Shown here one piece after another: positions 1 through 5,720 of a stretch of DNA of 5,720 bases (the stretch's first letter is position 1; each line of letters starts with the position of its first letter). A program made the position numbers and the translations under genes. Origin of the DNA: Actinomycetes bacterium (GTDB lineage Bacteria > Actinomycetota > Actinomycetes > Actinomycetales > Cellulomonadaceae); assembly GCA_023412515.1 (NCBI GenBank), contig JAEYNO010000376.1, positions 1-5,720 of the forward strand. The letters are read 5' to 3'. The notes under the pieces are model-generated. The model saw only the letters and a list, made by a program, of their open reading frames with translations, did not search any database and was not told the origin of the DNA.

Positions 1-657
1 GGCCACGCGGAAGTCGCTGCGCACCAGCAGGTCGTCGGGCGCGGGCAGCCCGGCGTCCGCGAGCGCGTCGCGCCACCCCTGCGCGCGCTCGACCGCCGTG
101 CTCGTCGTGGCGGGGCCCGTGACGCACGCGATCCGCCGGAAGCCCCGCGCGATCAGGCCCTGCGTCGCGGCGCGGCCGAGCGCGACGTTGTCGAACGTCA
201 CGAGGTCGACGTCGTCGGCGACGGCGCGGTCGACCGCGACCACGGCCCGGTCGCGCGCGAGCAGCGGCCCGAGCGCGGGCCGCCCGGACGCGGCCGCGAT
301 GACGACGCCGGCCATGTTCTCGTCCTGCGCGACGGCCAGGTAGCGCGCCTCCTTGGCGGCGTCGTCGTCCGTGTTGCACAGCACGACCGACACGCCGTGC
401 GCCTGCGCGACGTCCTCGACGCCGCGCGCGACGGCCGTGAAGAACGGGTTCTCGACATCGGGCAGCACGAGCGCGACGACGTCGCTCGACCGGCGCCGCA
501 GGGAACGCGCGGTGCGGTCGGGCGTGTAGCCGAGCTCGGCGGCGGCGGCCGTGACGGCGGCGAGCAGCTCGGGGCGCACGGGCTTGCCGTTGAGCGCGCG
601 CGAGACCGTCGCGGTGGACACGCCCGCGCGGCGGGCGACGTCGACGATGCGGGGCAC
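1..657 (-). CDS. LacI-family transcriptional regulator, C-terminus cut off by window edge
   Basis: Sugar-responsive DNA-binding repressor, 219 residues visible out of the roughly 340 usual for the family. Residues 3-22 form the LacI helix-turn-helix (IVDVARRAGVSTATVSRALN), and TARSL at 49-53 is the hinge helix with the Leu that intercalates at a central CpG in family operators. The periplasmic-binding-protein-like core follows: VALVLPDVENPFF at 61-73, AVDRAVADDVDLVTFDN at 141-157 and the GP...ER..GW segment near 181-195. No ATG fits. The start is GTG at 657-655, preceded by GAGGAGG (minus strand, 667-661) only three bases away. It is transcribed divergently from the GntR-aldolase-ABC operon and shares its control region, so it probably regulates that operon and itself. 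The effector is not deducible, because the ligand-binding C-terminal part is incomplete. Confidence 0.95.
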   Translation of the reverse strand, partial: MPRIVDVARRAGVSTATVSRALNGKPVRPELLAAVTAAAAELGYTPDRTARSLRRRSSDVVALVLPDVENPFFTAVARGVEDVAQAHGVSVVLCNTDDDAAKEARYLAVAQDENMAGVVIAAASGRPALGPLLARDRAVVAVDRAVADDVDLVTFDNVALGRAATQGLIARGFRRIACVTGPATTSTAVERAQGWRDALADAGLPAPDDLLVRSDFRVA

Positions 658-660
658 GGT

Positions 661-667
661 CCTCCTC
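661..667 (-). promoter_or_regulatory. Ribosome binding site deciding the GTG start of the LacI-family gene
   Basis: On the minus strand this reads GAGGAGG, a near-perfect anti-SD match, followed by ACC and then GTG. The spacing is short (3 bases), but no other start codon lies near it in the frame that encodes the conserved helix-turn-helix beginning at residue 3. Confidence 0.75.
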
Positions 668-680
668 GGTCGGGTCCGCG

Positions 681-697
681 GGCGCGCGGGGCGCGCC
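681..697. repeat. Perfect 7-bp GC hairpin in the LacI-gene leader
   Basis: GGCGCGC (681-687), a GGG loop, then GCGCGCC (691-697) form a perfect stem. It lies about 13 bases upstream of the LacI-gene Shine-Dalgarno, so it would fold in that mRNA leader. In DNA this GC-rich, short GC stems are common by chance, so a function is only a possibility. Confidence 0.4.
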
Positions 698-751
698 GGG
701 CCCGCCACATCGTAGGTCCGGACTTCACCCGGCCGGGCGGGTTCCGGGGTC

Positions 752-781
752 TTGGCCGGGCGTCCAGTAATCGATTACAGT
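752..781 (+). promoter_or_regulatory. Weak candidate promoter for the rightward operon
   Basis: TTGGCC (752-757) and TACAGT (776-781) are separated by 18 bases and give four of six matches each to the sigma70-type hexamers; TACAGT also fits the actinobacterial TAnnnT pattern. Transcription would begin near 788, inside the CTGTTAACAG palindrome, leaving a leader of about 35 bases. The palindrome at 767-778 would cover the -10 and part of the spacer, a repressing geometry. Hexamer matching by eye is weak evidence. Confidence 0.3.
767..778. promoter_or_regulatory. Candidate LacI-family operator GTAATCGATTAC
   Basis: A perfect 12-bp palindrome, conspicuously AT-rich in a very GC-rich region, with a central CpG at 772-773. 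LacI-family operators are typically palindromes of this form with a central CG where the hinge Leu inserts, and the adjacent LacI-family protein has that Leu (residue 53). The site lies between the divergent genes and overlaps candidate -10 elements in both directions. The match between site and protein is inferred from position and family rules. Confidence 0.75.
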
Positions 782-803
782 CACCTGTTAACAGTTGACG
801 CAA
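774..803 (-). promoter_or_regulatory. Weak candidate promoter for the LacI-family gene
   Basis: On the minus strand TGTAAT (779-774) matches the -10 consensus at five of six positions, with TTGCGT (803-798) as a poor -35 at 18-base spacing. The -10 shares bases with the palindrome at 767-778, which would allow autorepression. It implies a leader of about 110 bases containing the 681-697 hairpin. Confidence 0.3.
785..794. promoter_or_regulatory. Candidate GntR/FadR operator CTGTTAACAG
   Basis: A perfect 10-bp palindrome whose centre lies 17 bp from that of the LacI-type palindrome. GntR-family sites commonly carry GT...AC half-sites, and this one reads TGT-TA-ACA at its core. It sits directly upstream of the FadR-type regulator gene, so autoregulation is plausible. 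Assignment rests on position and a loose consensus only. Confidence 0.45.
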
Positions 804-820
804 CGTTCAAGGGAGAACGT
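803..820 (+). promoter_or_regulatory. Inverted repeat ACGTTC-N6-GAACGT enclosing the Shine-Dalgarno of the GntR gene
   Basis: ACGTTC (803-808) and GAACGT (815-820) are perfect 6-bp arms around the six bases AAGGGA (809-814). The purine-rich AAGGGAGA is the ribosome binding site for the ATG at 824. In RNA this would be a small hairpin with the SD core in the loop and its tail in the stem; in DNA it could equally be another operator. Confidence 0.45.
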
Positions 821-823
821 CGC

Positions 824-1531
824 ATGACCTGGTCCTCGCTCGAACCGGTGCCCGCCACCGCCCTCGGCGACGTCATCACCGAGCGGCTGCGCCGCATGAT
901 CATCGCCGGCGACGTCCCGGCGGGCGCCCACCTGGCCGAGCCCCGCCTCGCGGAGTCGTTCGACGTCAGCCGCGGTCCCGTGCGCGACGCGCTGCGGCGC
1001 CTCGAGTCCGAGGGGCTCGTCGTCGTGCGGCGCCGCAAGATGTTCGCCGCCGGGCTCACCACCGACGACGTCGTCGAGCTCTACGCCATCCGCGAGGCCG
1101 TCGAGACGCTCGCGCTGCGGCTCGCGCACGACCGCGCGGCCGACGCCGACTGGGGCGAGGCGCTCGACGCGCTCGCCACCATGCGCCGGGCCGCCGACGC
1201 GGCGCGCTACACCGACTACGCGCACGCCGACCTCGCGTTCCACACGTCGTTCTACGCGCTGTCCGGCAGCCGCCGGCTGCTCGACATCTGGCGCCAGTAC
1301 GAGCCGACGTTCGCCGTCCTGCTCGAGATCACCAACGCCGAGGACGTCGACCTGGGCCCGTCGCTCGCGTCGCACGTCGCGATCCTCGAGACCGCCCGCG
1401 CCGGGCGCGTCGACGAGGCCGTGGTCGAGCTGCAGGGACACCTGCTCGGCGCGCGCACCCGCATGGTGCACGCGCTGAGCCGCCTCGACACCGGTCGCGC
1501 CGCGACCCCACCGGACGGAGAGACCGCATGA
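824..1531 (+). CDS. FadR-type GntR-family transcriptional regulator (FCD domain)
   Basis: Metabolite-responsive regulator of 235 residues, the usual length for the FadR subfamily. The N-terminal winged helix-turn-helix spans about residues 12-76, with the recognition region SFDVSRGPVRDALRRLESEG at 45-64. The C-terminal all-helical FCD ligand domain follows from about residue 80. Its probable metal-binding residues are visible: D136 and H140 in DLAFH, H184 in ASHVAIL, and H206 in LQGHL. Such domains usually sense small carboxylates or sugar acids, which suits the aldolase downstream. I chose ATG 824 because AAGGGAGA lies about 8 bases upstream and the winged helix begins soon after; a TTG at 752 would place the palindromes inside the coding region. 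Its end overlaps the aldolase start by four bases (ATGA), implying co-transcription and translational coupling. The regulated genes are probably its own operon. Confidence 0.95.
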   Translation: MTWSSLEPVPATALGDVITERLRRMIIAGDVPAGAHLAEPRLAESFDVSRGPVRDALRRLESEGLVVVRRRKMFAAGLTTDDVVELYAIREAVETLALRLAHDRAADADWGEALDALATMRRAADAARYTDYAHADLAFHTSFYALSGSRRLLDIWRQYEPTFAVLLEITNAEDVDLGPSLASHVAILETARAGRVDEAVVELQGHLLGARTRMVHALSRLDTGRAATPPDGETA

Positions 1532-2394
1532 GCACCCGCCCCCACCTGCTGCCCGCCCTCGCGACCGCGTTCGCGCACGACGGCACGCTCGACCTCGCGT
1601 CCTGCCGCCGGCTGTTCGCGCACGTCGCCGACCTCGACGTCGAGGCGCACTTCGTCGCCGGCACCACCGGCGAGTTCGTCGCGCTGTCCGACGACGAGCG
1701 GATCGCGGTCCTCGAGGCCGCGGTCGAGGAGATCGGCGCCGCGCACGTGTTCGCGCACGTCGGCGCCGCGTCCACCCACCAGGCCGTGACGCTCGCGCAC
1801 CGCGCGCGCGACGTCGGCGCCACGCGGTTCGCGGCCGTCACGCCGTACTACACCGACGTGCCGGGCGACGCGCTGCTCGACTACTACGTGCGCCTGCGCG
1901 ACGTGCTCGACGGCGACGACGAGCTGTTCGCGTACGTGTTCCCGGCGCGCACCGGCGTCGACGTCGACCCCGAGCGGCTCGCCGACGTGGTCGTCGCCGC
2001 CGGGCTCGACGGCGTCAAGGTGTCGATCCCCGGCACCCGCTACGTCGCCGACCTCGTCGCGTCCCTGCCCGACGACGTGCCCGTCTACTCCGGCAACGAC
2101 GCGCTGCTGCCCGAGGTGCTCGACGCGGGCGGCGCGGGTGTCGTCTCGGGCGTCATGCAGGTCGACCCCGCGCCGTTCCTGCGGCAGGCCGCGGCGCTGC
2201 GCGCGGGCGACCGTGCCGCGGCCCTCGCGGTGCGCGCCGACGTCGACCCCCTCGTCGCCGCCGTCGGGCCGAGCCTGCGCGCCACCAAGCAGCGGCTCGT
2301 CGACGCGGGGCTGTTCCGGTCCGCCGTCGTCCGCGTCCCCGCCGCACGCCACCCGCGTCCCGCCCCCGTCGCACCCGCCGTCGCGCAGGTCTGA
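1528..2394 (+). CDS. DHDPS/N-acetylneuraminate lyase-superfamily class I aldolase
   Basis: Cytosolic TIM-barrel lyase of 288 residues, a normal family length. Family landmarks occur in order: GTTGEF at 45-50 (pyruvate-carboxylate loop), TPYY at 105-108, YVFPARTG at 136-143 with the catalytic Tyr136 and an Arg141 like that of DapA, the Schiff-base lysine K164 in GVKVSIPG, and YSGND at 187-191. The family forms or breaks a C-C bond to pyruvate through this lysine. Placement between a FadR-type regulator and sugar ABC permeases suggests catabolism of a keto-deoxy sugar acid (sialic acid, KDG or similar) rather than lysine synthesis, although the GTTGE and ARTG motifs resemble DapA more than typical NanA. 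The start overlaps the regulator stop; GGAGAG at 1517-1522 is its ribosome site. The C-terminal ~18 residues are Ala/Pro/Val-rich and look like an unstructured extension. The exact substrate is unresolved. Confidence 0.9.
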   Translation: MSTRPHLLPALATAFAHDGTLDLASCRRLFAHVADLDVEAHFVAGTTGEFVALSDDERIAVLEAAVEEIGAAHVFAHVGAASTHQAVTLAHRARDVGATRFAAVTPYYTDVPGDALLDYYVRLRDVLDGDDELFAYVFPARTGVDVDPERLADVVVAAGLDGVKVSIPGTRYVADLVASLPDDVPVYSGNDALLPEVLDAGGAGVVSGVMQVDPAPFLRQAAALRAGDRAAALAVRADVDPLVAAVGPSLRATKQRLVDAGLFRSAVVRVPAARHPRPAPVAPAVAQV

Positions 2395-2409
2395 CCCCGG
2401 AGGTCGATG

Positions 2410-3357
2410 ATGACCATGAGCCTCACCACGCCGCCGACGGCACCGCCGCCGTCCCGCGCGCCGCGGCCCCCCGCGACCGTCCCGGCCGCCCGGCGCCGGT
2501 CGCTGCGGTCCTCGCGCCTGCCGCTCGCGCTGCTCGCACCGGCCGTCGCGCTCGTCGCGCTCGTGTCGGTGTTCCCGATCCTGTTCGCGCTCAACCTGTC
2601 CGTGCACGAGACCCGCTACACGCAGGTCGGCGACCTGGTCGGCCTGCAGCACTACCTCAGCGTGCTGGGCACCGCGCAGGGCTGGGCCATGATCGGCCGG
2701 TCGATGGTCTACGTCGTCGGCTCGCTCGTGCTGGCGCTGCCGCTGGCGGTCGGGCTCGCGCACCTGCTGGACCGGCCCGCCCGGCTGCGCCGCGTGTTCC
2801 GCGTCCTCATCCTCATGCCCTGGGTGATCTCGCAGACCGTCGCCGCGCTGCTGTGGCGGTGGCTGCTCAACCCGGACTACGGGCCGCTGGGCCTGGGCAG
2901 CCTCGGCGGCCAGCGGGTCGACGTGCTCGCCGACCCCGTGCTCGCGATGGTCGCGCTCGTGCTCGTCAACGTGTGGCTCAGCTACCCGCTCGCGACGATC
3001 CTCGTGCTCGCGGCGCTGCAGGGCGTGCCCGCCGAGCTGCACGAGGCGGCCGAGGTCGACGGCGCCACCGCGTTCCGGCGGTTCCGGTCCGTGACGCTGC
3101 CGATGATCGCGCCCACCGTGTTCGTCGTCGCGATCATGCTCACGCTCCTGTACTTCAACATGGTCACGCTCGTGCTGACCTTCACCGGTGGCGGCCCGTT
3201 CAGCGCGACGCAGCTCGTGAGCCTCGAGGCGTACCAGCAGTCCTTCAGCTACTTCAACCTCGGCCTGGGCGCGGCGTACAGCGTGATCCTGTTCGCCTTC
3301 AACGTCGTCTTCGGCCTGGCCTACATCAGGATGCTGCGAGGTGACCGCGATGTCTGA
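2410..3357 (+). CDS. CUT1 sugar ABC transporter permease (MalF/UgpA-like)
   Basis: Inner-membrane permease of 315 residues, one half of the transport channel. A Pro/Ala/Arg-rich cytoplasmic N-terminus (1-36) precedes about six hydrophobic segments, near 38-62, 98-118, 132-152, 177-201, 235-258 and 288-306. The EAA loop that contacts the ATPase is clear at 212-233 (EAAEVDGATAFRRFRSVTLP, with the invariant Gly at 218). The second-last stretch ends in LTFTGGGP, common in MalF-like subunits. In-frame ATGs occur at 2407, 2410 and 2416; GGAGG at 2399-2403 gives the best spacing (6 bases) to 2410. It starts 15 bases after the aldolase stop, so it belongs to the same transcript, and its end overlaps the next permease. 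Substrate is inferred only from context: a carbohydrate or sugar acid handled by the aldolase. Confidence 0.94.
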   Translation: MTMSLTTPPTAPPPSRAPRPPATVPAARRRSLRSSRLPLALLAPAVALVALVSVFPILFALNLSVHETRYTQVGDLVGLQHYLSVLGTAQGWAMIGRSMVYVVGSLVLALPLAVGLAHLLDRPARLRRVFRVLILMPWVISQTVAALLWRWLLNPDYGPLGLGSLGGQRVDVLADPVLAMVALVLVNVWLSYPLATILVLAALQGVPAELHEAAEVDGATAFRRFRSVTLPMIAPTVFVVAIMLTLLYFNMVTLVLTFTGGGPFSATQLVSLEAYQQSFSYFNLGLGAAYSVILFAFNVVFGLAYIRMLRGDRDV

Positions 3358-4246
3358 GACCACCACGGCCCGCGTCGTCGCGCCCGTCGCCCGCCCGGCC
3401 GCACGCCGGGTGCCCGGGCGGGGCCGCCACAAGCCCGCCGGCCCGCTCGCGTACGTCGGCCTCGTCGCCGCGTCGGCGTTCGCGGTGCTGCCGCTGCTGT
3501 GGGCGGTGTCGACGTCGCTCAAGAGCAAGGGCGCCGTGCTGTCCGACGGCGGCTGGGTCCCGGCCGCGCCGACCCTCCAGAACTACGCGACGGTGCTGTT
3601 CGACTCGCAGGTGCCGCGGTACCTGCTCAACAGCATCGTGGTCGCGGGCGGGTCGGTGGCCCTGACGATCGTGCTCGCGCTGCTCGGCGCCTACGCGACC
3701 GCGCGGTTCCAGTTCCGCGGCCGCGACGCGAGCCTGTTCCTCATCCTCATGACGTCGATGATCCCGGGCATCGCGATCCTCGTGCCGCTGTACTTCCTGG
3801 CGGTGCGCACGGGCCTGTACGACACGTACCTCGGCATGATCGTCGTCTACACCGCGTGGCAGGTGCCGACCGTGCTGTGGATGCTGCGGGGCTTCCTGCA
3901 GTCGATCCCCGCGTCGCTCGAGGAGGCCGGCCGCATCGACGGCGCGGGCGACCTGCGGATCATGGTGCAGCTCGTGCTGCCGCTCGCGAAGCCCGGCATC
4001 GCCGCCGCGTCCGTCGTCGCGTTCGTCGCCGTCTGGAACGACTTCCTCATCGCCTCGACCATGGTCAGCTCCGACCACAAGCGCCTGGTCTCGGTGGGGC
4101 TCTACAACTACCTGTCCCAGTACGGCATCGAGTGGGGCCAGCTCACCGCCGCCGTCGTGGTCACCGTCGTCCCGATGATCCTGCTCTTCGTCCTCATGGA
4201 GAAGCGCATCGTCTCCGGGCTCTCCGCCGGCGCGACCAAGGGGTGA
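3350..4246 (+). CDS. CUT1 sugar ABC transporter permease (MalG/UgpE-like)
   Basis: Second membrane subunit, 298 residues. After a basic N-terminal tail come hydrophobic segments near 33-55, 96-116, 128-151, 160-178, 216-237 and 265-283. The ATPase-contacting EAA loop is EEAGRIDGAG at 191-200, followed by LVLPLAKPGIA. WNDFLIA (229-235) and the C-terminal GLSAGATKG are standard MalG-family marks. A GTG at 3341 is in frame, but AGGTGA (3339-3344) is a strong Shine-Dalgarno placed five bases before ATG 3350, so I prefer 3350. This gives an 8-base overlap with the upstream permease, with the ribosome site inside its coding sequence, indicating translational coupling and matched subunit amounts. 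No ATPase gene adjoins it. Confidence 0.94.
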   Translation: MSETTTARVVAPVARPAARRVPGRGRHKPAGPLAYVGLVAASAFAVLPLLWAVSTSLKSKGAVLSDGGWVPAAPTLQNYATVLFDSQVPRYLLNSIVVAGGSVALTIVLALLGAYATARFQFRGRDASLFLILMTSMIPGIAILVPLYFLAVRTGLYDTYLGMIVVYTAWQVPTVLWMLRGFLQSIPASLEEAGRIDGAGDLRIMVQLVLPLAKPGIAAASVVAFVAVWNDFLIASTMVSSDHKRLVSVGLYNYLSQYGIEWGQLTAAVVVTVVPMILLFVLMEKRIVSGLSAGATKG

Positions 4247-4247
4247 G

Positions 4248-4272
4248 CCGGGGCGGCCCCCGCCGTCCCCGG
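4248..4272 (+). terminator. Strong GC hairpin between second permease and binding-protein gene
   Basis: CCGGGGCGGC (4248-4257) pairs with GCCG-T-CCCCGG (4262-4272): ten pairs, one bulged T at 4266, and a CCCC loop. It begins one base after the permease stop. There is no U tract, so it may be an imperfect terminator, an mRNA-stabilising 3' structure or a processing site. Such a structure could separate expression of the permeases from that of the binding protein. Confidence 0.5.
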
Positions 4273-4317
4273 TCCGTCGCACCGGCACCGCACGCACCTC
4301 GTCGCAGAACTCACTTC

Positions 4318-4327
4318 AAAGGAGAAG
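4318..4327 (+). promoter_or_regulatory. Strong ribosome binding site of the binding-protein gene
   Basis: AAAGGAGAAG lies about 6-9 bases before ATG 4334, among the best SD matches in the window. It fits the need for more binding protein than permease. No convincing promoter hexamers were seen between the hairpin and this site. Confidence 0.7.
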
Positions 4328-4333
4328 GAACTC

Positions 4334-5632
4334 ATGCGCACCCACCTCACCGCGCGGCGTGCCGCCGTCGCCCTTGCGGCGGCCGTCGCCCTCGCCGTCC
4401 CCCTCGCCGCGTGCGGCACCAGCAGCGGCGCCGAGCCCGGCGGCACGTCGCAGCTCGAGCTGTGGACGTTCCTCGACCCCGCGTCGGACGACGCGCGCGG
4501 CAAGGCCCTCAAGCAGGTCGTCGAGGGCTTCAACGCGAGCCAGGACGACGTCGAGGTCACCGTCCGGTCCATCAACTACGCGCAGATCGACGCCGAGGTC
4601 ATCCGCGCGACCAGCTCGGGGCAGGGCCCCGACATCCTCAACGTGTACTCCACGCAGCTCGCGACGCACGTCGACGCGGGCACGCTGCAGCCGCTCGCGG
4701 AGGTCGCGGGCGCCGACCTCGACACCCTGAAGGACGACTCGATCTTCCCGTTCGACGGCGTCACGTTCGACGGCGAGGTGATGTCCGTGCCGTGGGAGGT
4801 GCGGGCGTGGATGCTCTGGTACCGGCAGGACCTGCTCGACCAGATCGGGGCATCGCTGCCGACGACGAGCGCCGAGCTGGTCGACGTCGCCGCGCGGCTC
4901 GTCGCCGAGACGGACGTGACCACGGGGCTCGCGATCGGGTTCTCCGACCAGGGCCTGGGCGCGGACTTCGTCGAGAAGTTCATCCCGTTCACGTGGGCCA
5001 ACGGCGGCGAGGTGCTCGACGGCGCGGGCGAGCCCGTGTTCGCCGACGACGCGGGCGTCGCGGCGCTCGGCATGATGGCCGACCTGCACGACGCGGGCGC
5101 GTTCGGCGACGAGGCGCTGTCCATGACCGCCGACGACGTCGTGCAGGGCGTCGCCGCGGGCACCATCGCGATGGCCATCGAGGGCACGCAGCGCGTGGGC
5201 GCCGCCCGCGCCGGCGACGGCATCGGCGACAACCTGCAGGTCGCGCCCGCGCCGTTCGACGCGTCCGGCCCGCTGCCCACCGCGGTGGCCGGCCAGACCA
5301 TGGGCATCGGTGCGAACTCGGCCGACCCCGAGGGCGCGTGGAAGTTCATCGAGTACTACACGTCGGTCGAGTCGGCCACGGCGTTCGCCGAGGCCGGTGT
5401 GCTGCCGTCGCGGTCGTCGGTGTACGACACCGACGCGTTCTCCGCGCTGGGCAACGCCGACGAGCTGCGCGGCTGGCGCGAGTACATCGCCGAGCACGGC
5501 CGCGCCGAGGTCACCTCGACGCGGTTCAACGAGCTGAGCTCGGCGCTGGTCTCGGCCGGGCAGAAGGCCGTCTTCCAGGGCGAGGACCCGCTCGCGGCGC
5601 TCACGGCCGCCGCGTCCGCGTACGGCGGCTGA
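4334..5632 (+). CDS. Extracellular solute-binding lipoprotein of a CUT1 sugar ABC transporter
   Basis: Ligand-capturing subunit of 432 residues, anchored to the outer face of the membrane. A basic start (MRTHLTARR) and hydrophobic stretch lead to the lipobox LAAC with Cys27 as the predicted lipidated residue. The mature part is a family 1 (MalE-like) binding protein: LELWTFLDP at 41-49, GQGPDILNVY at 96-105, SVPWEVRAWMLWYRQDLL at 151-168, AGQTMGIGANSADPEGAWKF at 319-338 and GVLPSRSSVY at 355-364. Aromatic residues such as W44, W154, W159, W162 and W221 are plausible sugar-stacking candidates, but this is not proven. The ATG has an excellent ribosome site, AAAGGAG at 4318-4324. The gene lies after both permeases, whereas in most CUT1 operons it comes first, and is set off by 87 bases with a hairpin, so it may have separate expression. 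The ligand is unknown. Confidence 0.95.
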   Translation: MRTHLTARRAAVALAAAVALAVPLAACGTSSGAEPGGTSQLELWTFLDPASDDARGKALKQVVEGFNASQDDVEVTVRSINYAQIDAEVIRATSSGQGPDILNVYSTQLATHVDAGTLQPLAEVAGADLDTLKDDSIFPFDGVTFDGEVMSVPWEVRAWMLWYRQDLLDQIGASLPTTSAELVDVAARLVAETDVTTGLAIGFSDQGLGADFVEKFIPFTWANGGEVLDGAGEPVFADDAGVAALGMMADLHDAGAFGDEALSMTADDVVQGVAAGTIAMAIEGTQRVGAARAGDGIGDNLQVAPAPFDASGPLPTAVAGQTMGIGANSADPEGAWKFIEYYTSVESATAFAEAGVLPSRSSVYDTDAFSALGNADELRGWREYIAEHGRAEVTSTRFNELSSALVSAGQKAVFQGEDPLAALTAAASAYGG

Positions 5633-5637
5633 CGCGC

Positions 5638-5672
5638 GGCGCCCGGGCCGGTGCACCCCCCGCCCCGGCGCC
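5638..5672 (+). terminator. Possible GC-rich terminator hairpin after the binding-protein gene
   Basis: GGCGCC (5638-5643), a bulged C and GGG (5645-5647) pair with CCC and GGCGCC (5667-5672) around a loop of about 15 bases. It begins five bases after the stop codon. There is no U tract, and the sequence to its right degrades into C-rich sequence, so the call is tentative. Confidence 0.35.
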
Positions 5673-5681
5673 CCCCCGCCC

Positions 5682-5720
<39 letters not shown>

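Noticed and set aside
198..803. A minus-strand frame of 201 codons over the LacI gene
   Set aside because: The adjacent frame (657 down to 1) encodes an unmistakable LacI family protein; this one gives Arg/Pro/Ser-rich nonsense.
752..823. A 24-residue N-terminal extension of the FadR-type regulator from a TTG start
   Set aside because: It has no good SD, runs across the AT-rich palindromes, and the ATG at 824 has a proper SD and gives the normal family length.
658..823. Riboswitch or small RNA in the divergent region
   Set aside because: The short inverted repeats are better explained as operators and small hairpins; no known riboswitch core was recognised and the rightward leader is too short.
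1252..3528. A 758-codon minus-strand open frame
   Set aside because: It lies antisense to the regulator, aldolase and first permease, all with clear family motifs. Its translation is a low-complexity mix of R, D, E, G, H and V, as expected opposite high-GC genes.
3326..4297. A 323-codon minus-strand open frame
   Set aside because: Antisense shadow of the second permease with D/H/R/E-rich composition and no recognisable domain.

Overview
The window is very GC-rich, with codon third positions almost always G or C, Shine-Dalgarno motifs of the GGAGG type, and a CUT1-type sugar transporter without its own ATPase. This points to a high-GC actinobacterium. A Cellulomonas-like or other Micrococcales genome would fit, but that is an inference from composition and gene style. 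The last bases are a 36-base run of C followed by AA, which looks like a contig end or sequencing artefact.

Layout: 1-657 (minus strand) is the N-terminal two thirds of a LacI-family repressor, running off the left edge. The 166-base divergent control region (658-823) holds three inverted repeats and weak candidate promoters in both directions. Rightward lie a FadR/GntR-type regulator (824-1531), a class I pyruvate-dependent aldolase of the DHDPS/NAL superfamily (1528-2394), two CUT1 ABC permeases (2410-3357 and 3350-4246), and a lipoprotein sugar-binding protein (4334-5632). The first four genes overlap or are only 15 bases apart and were probably one transcript. The binding-protein gene is separated from them by 87 bases that contain a strong GC-rich hairpin.

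How the genes probably work together: the lipoprotein captures a carbohydrate or sugar acid outside the cell and the two permeases import it. The ATPase must come from elsewhere, as is common in actinobacteria with a shared MsiK-type protein. The aldolase then cleaves (or makes) a 2-keto-3-deoxy sugar-acid-like compound to or from pyruvate. Two regulators of different families flank the control region, suggesting dual, substrate-responsive repression. Candidate substrates are sialic acid or hexonate/uronate derivatives; the sequence does not decide between them. No mobile element, RNA gene or CRISPR array was seen. This looks like a well-ordered catabolic locus rather than a wholly new system. 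The most unusual part is the compact control region.
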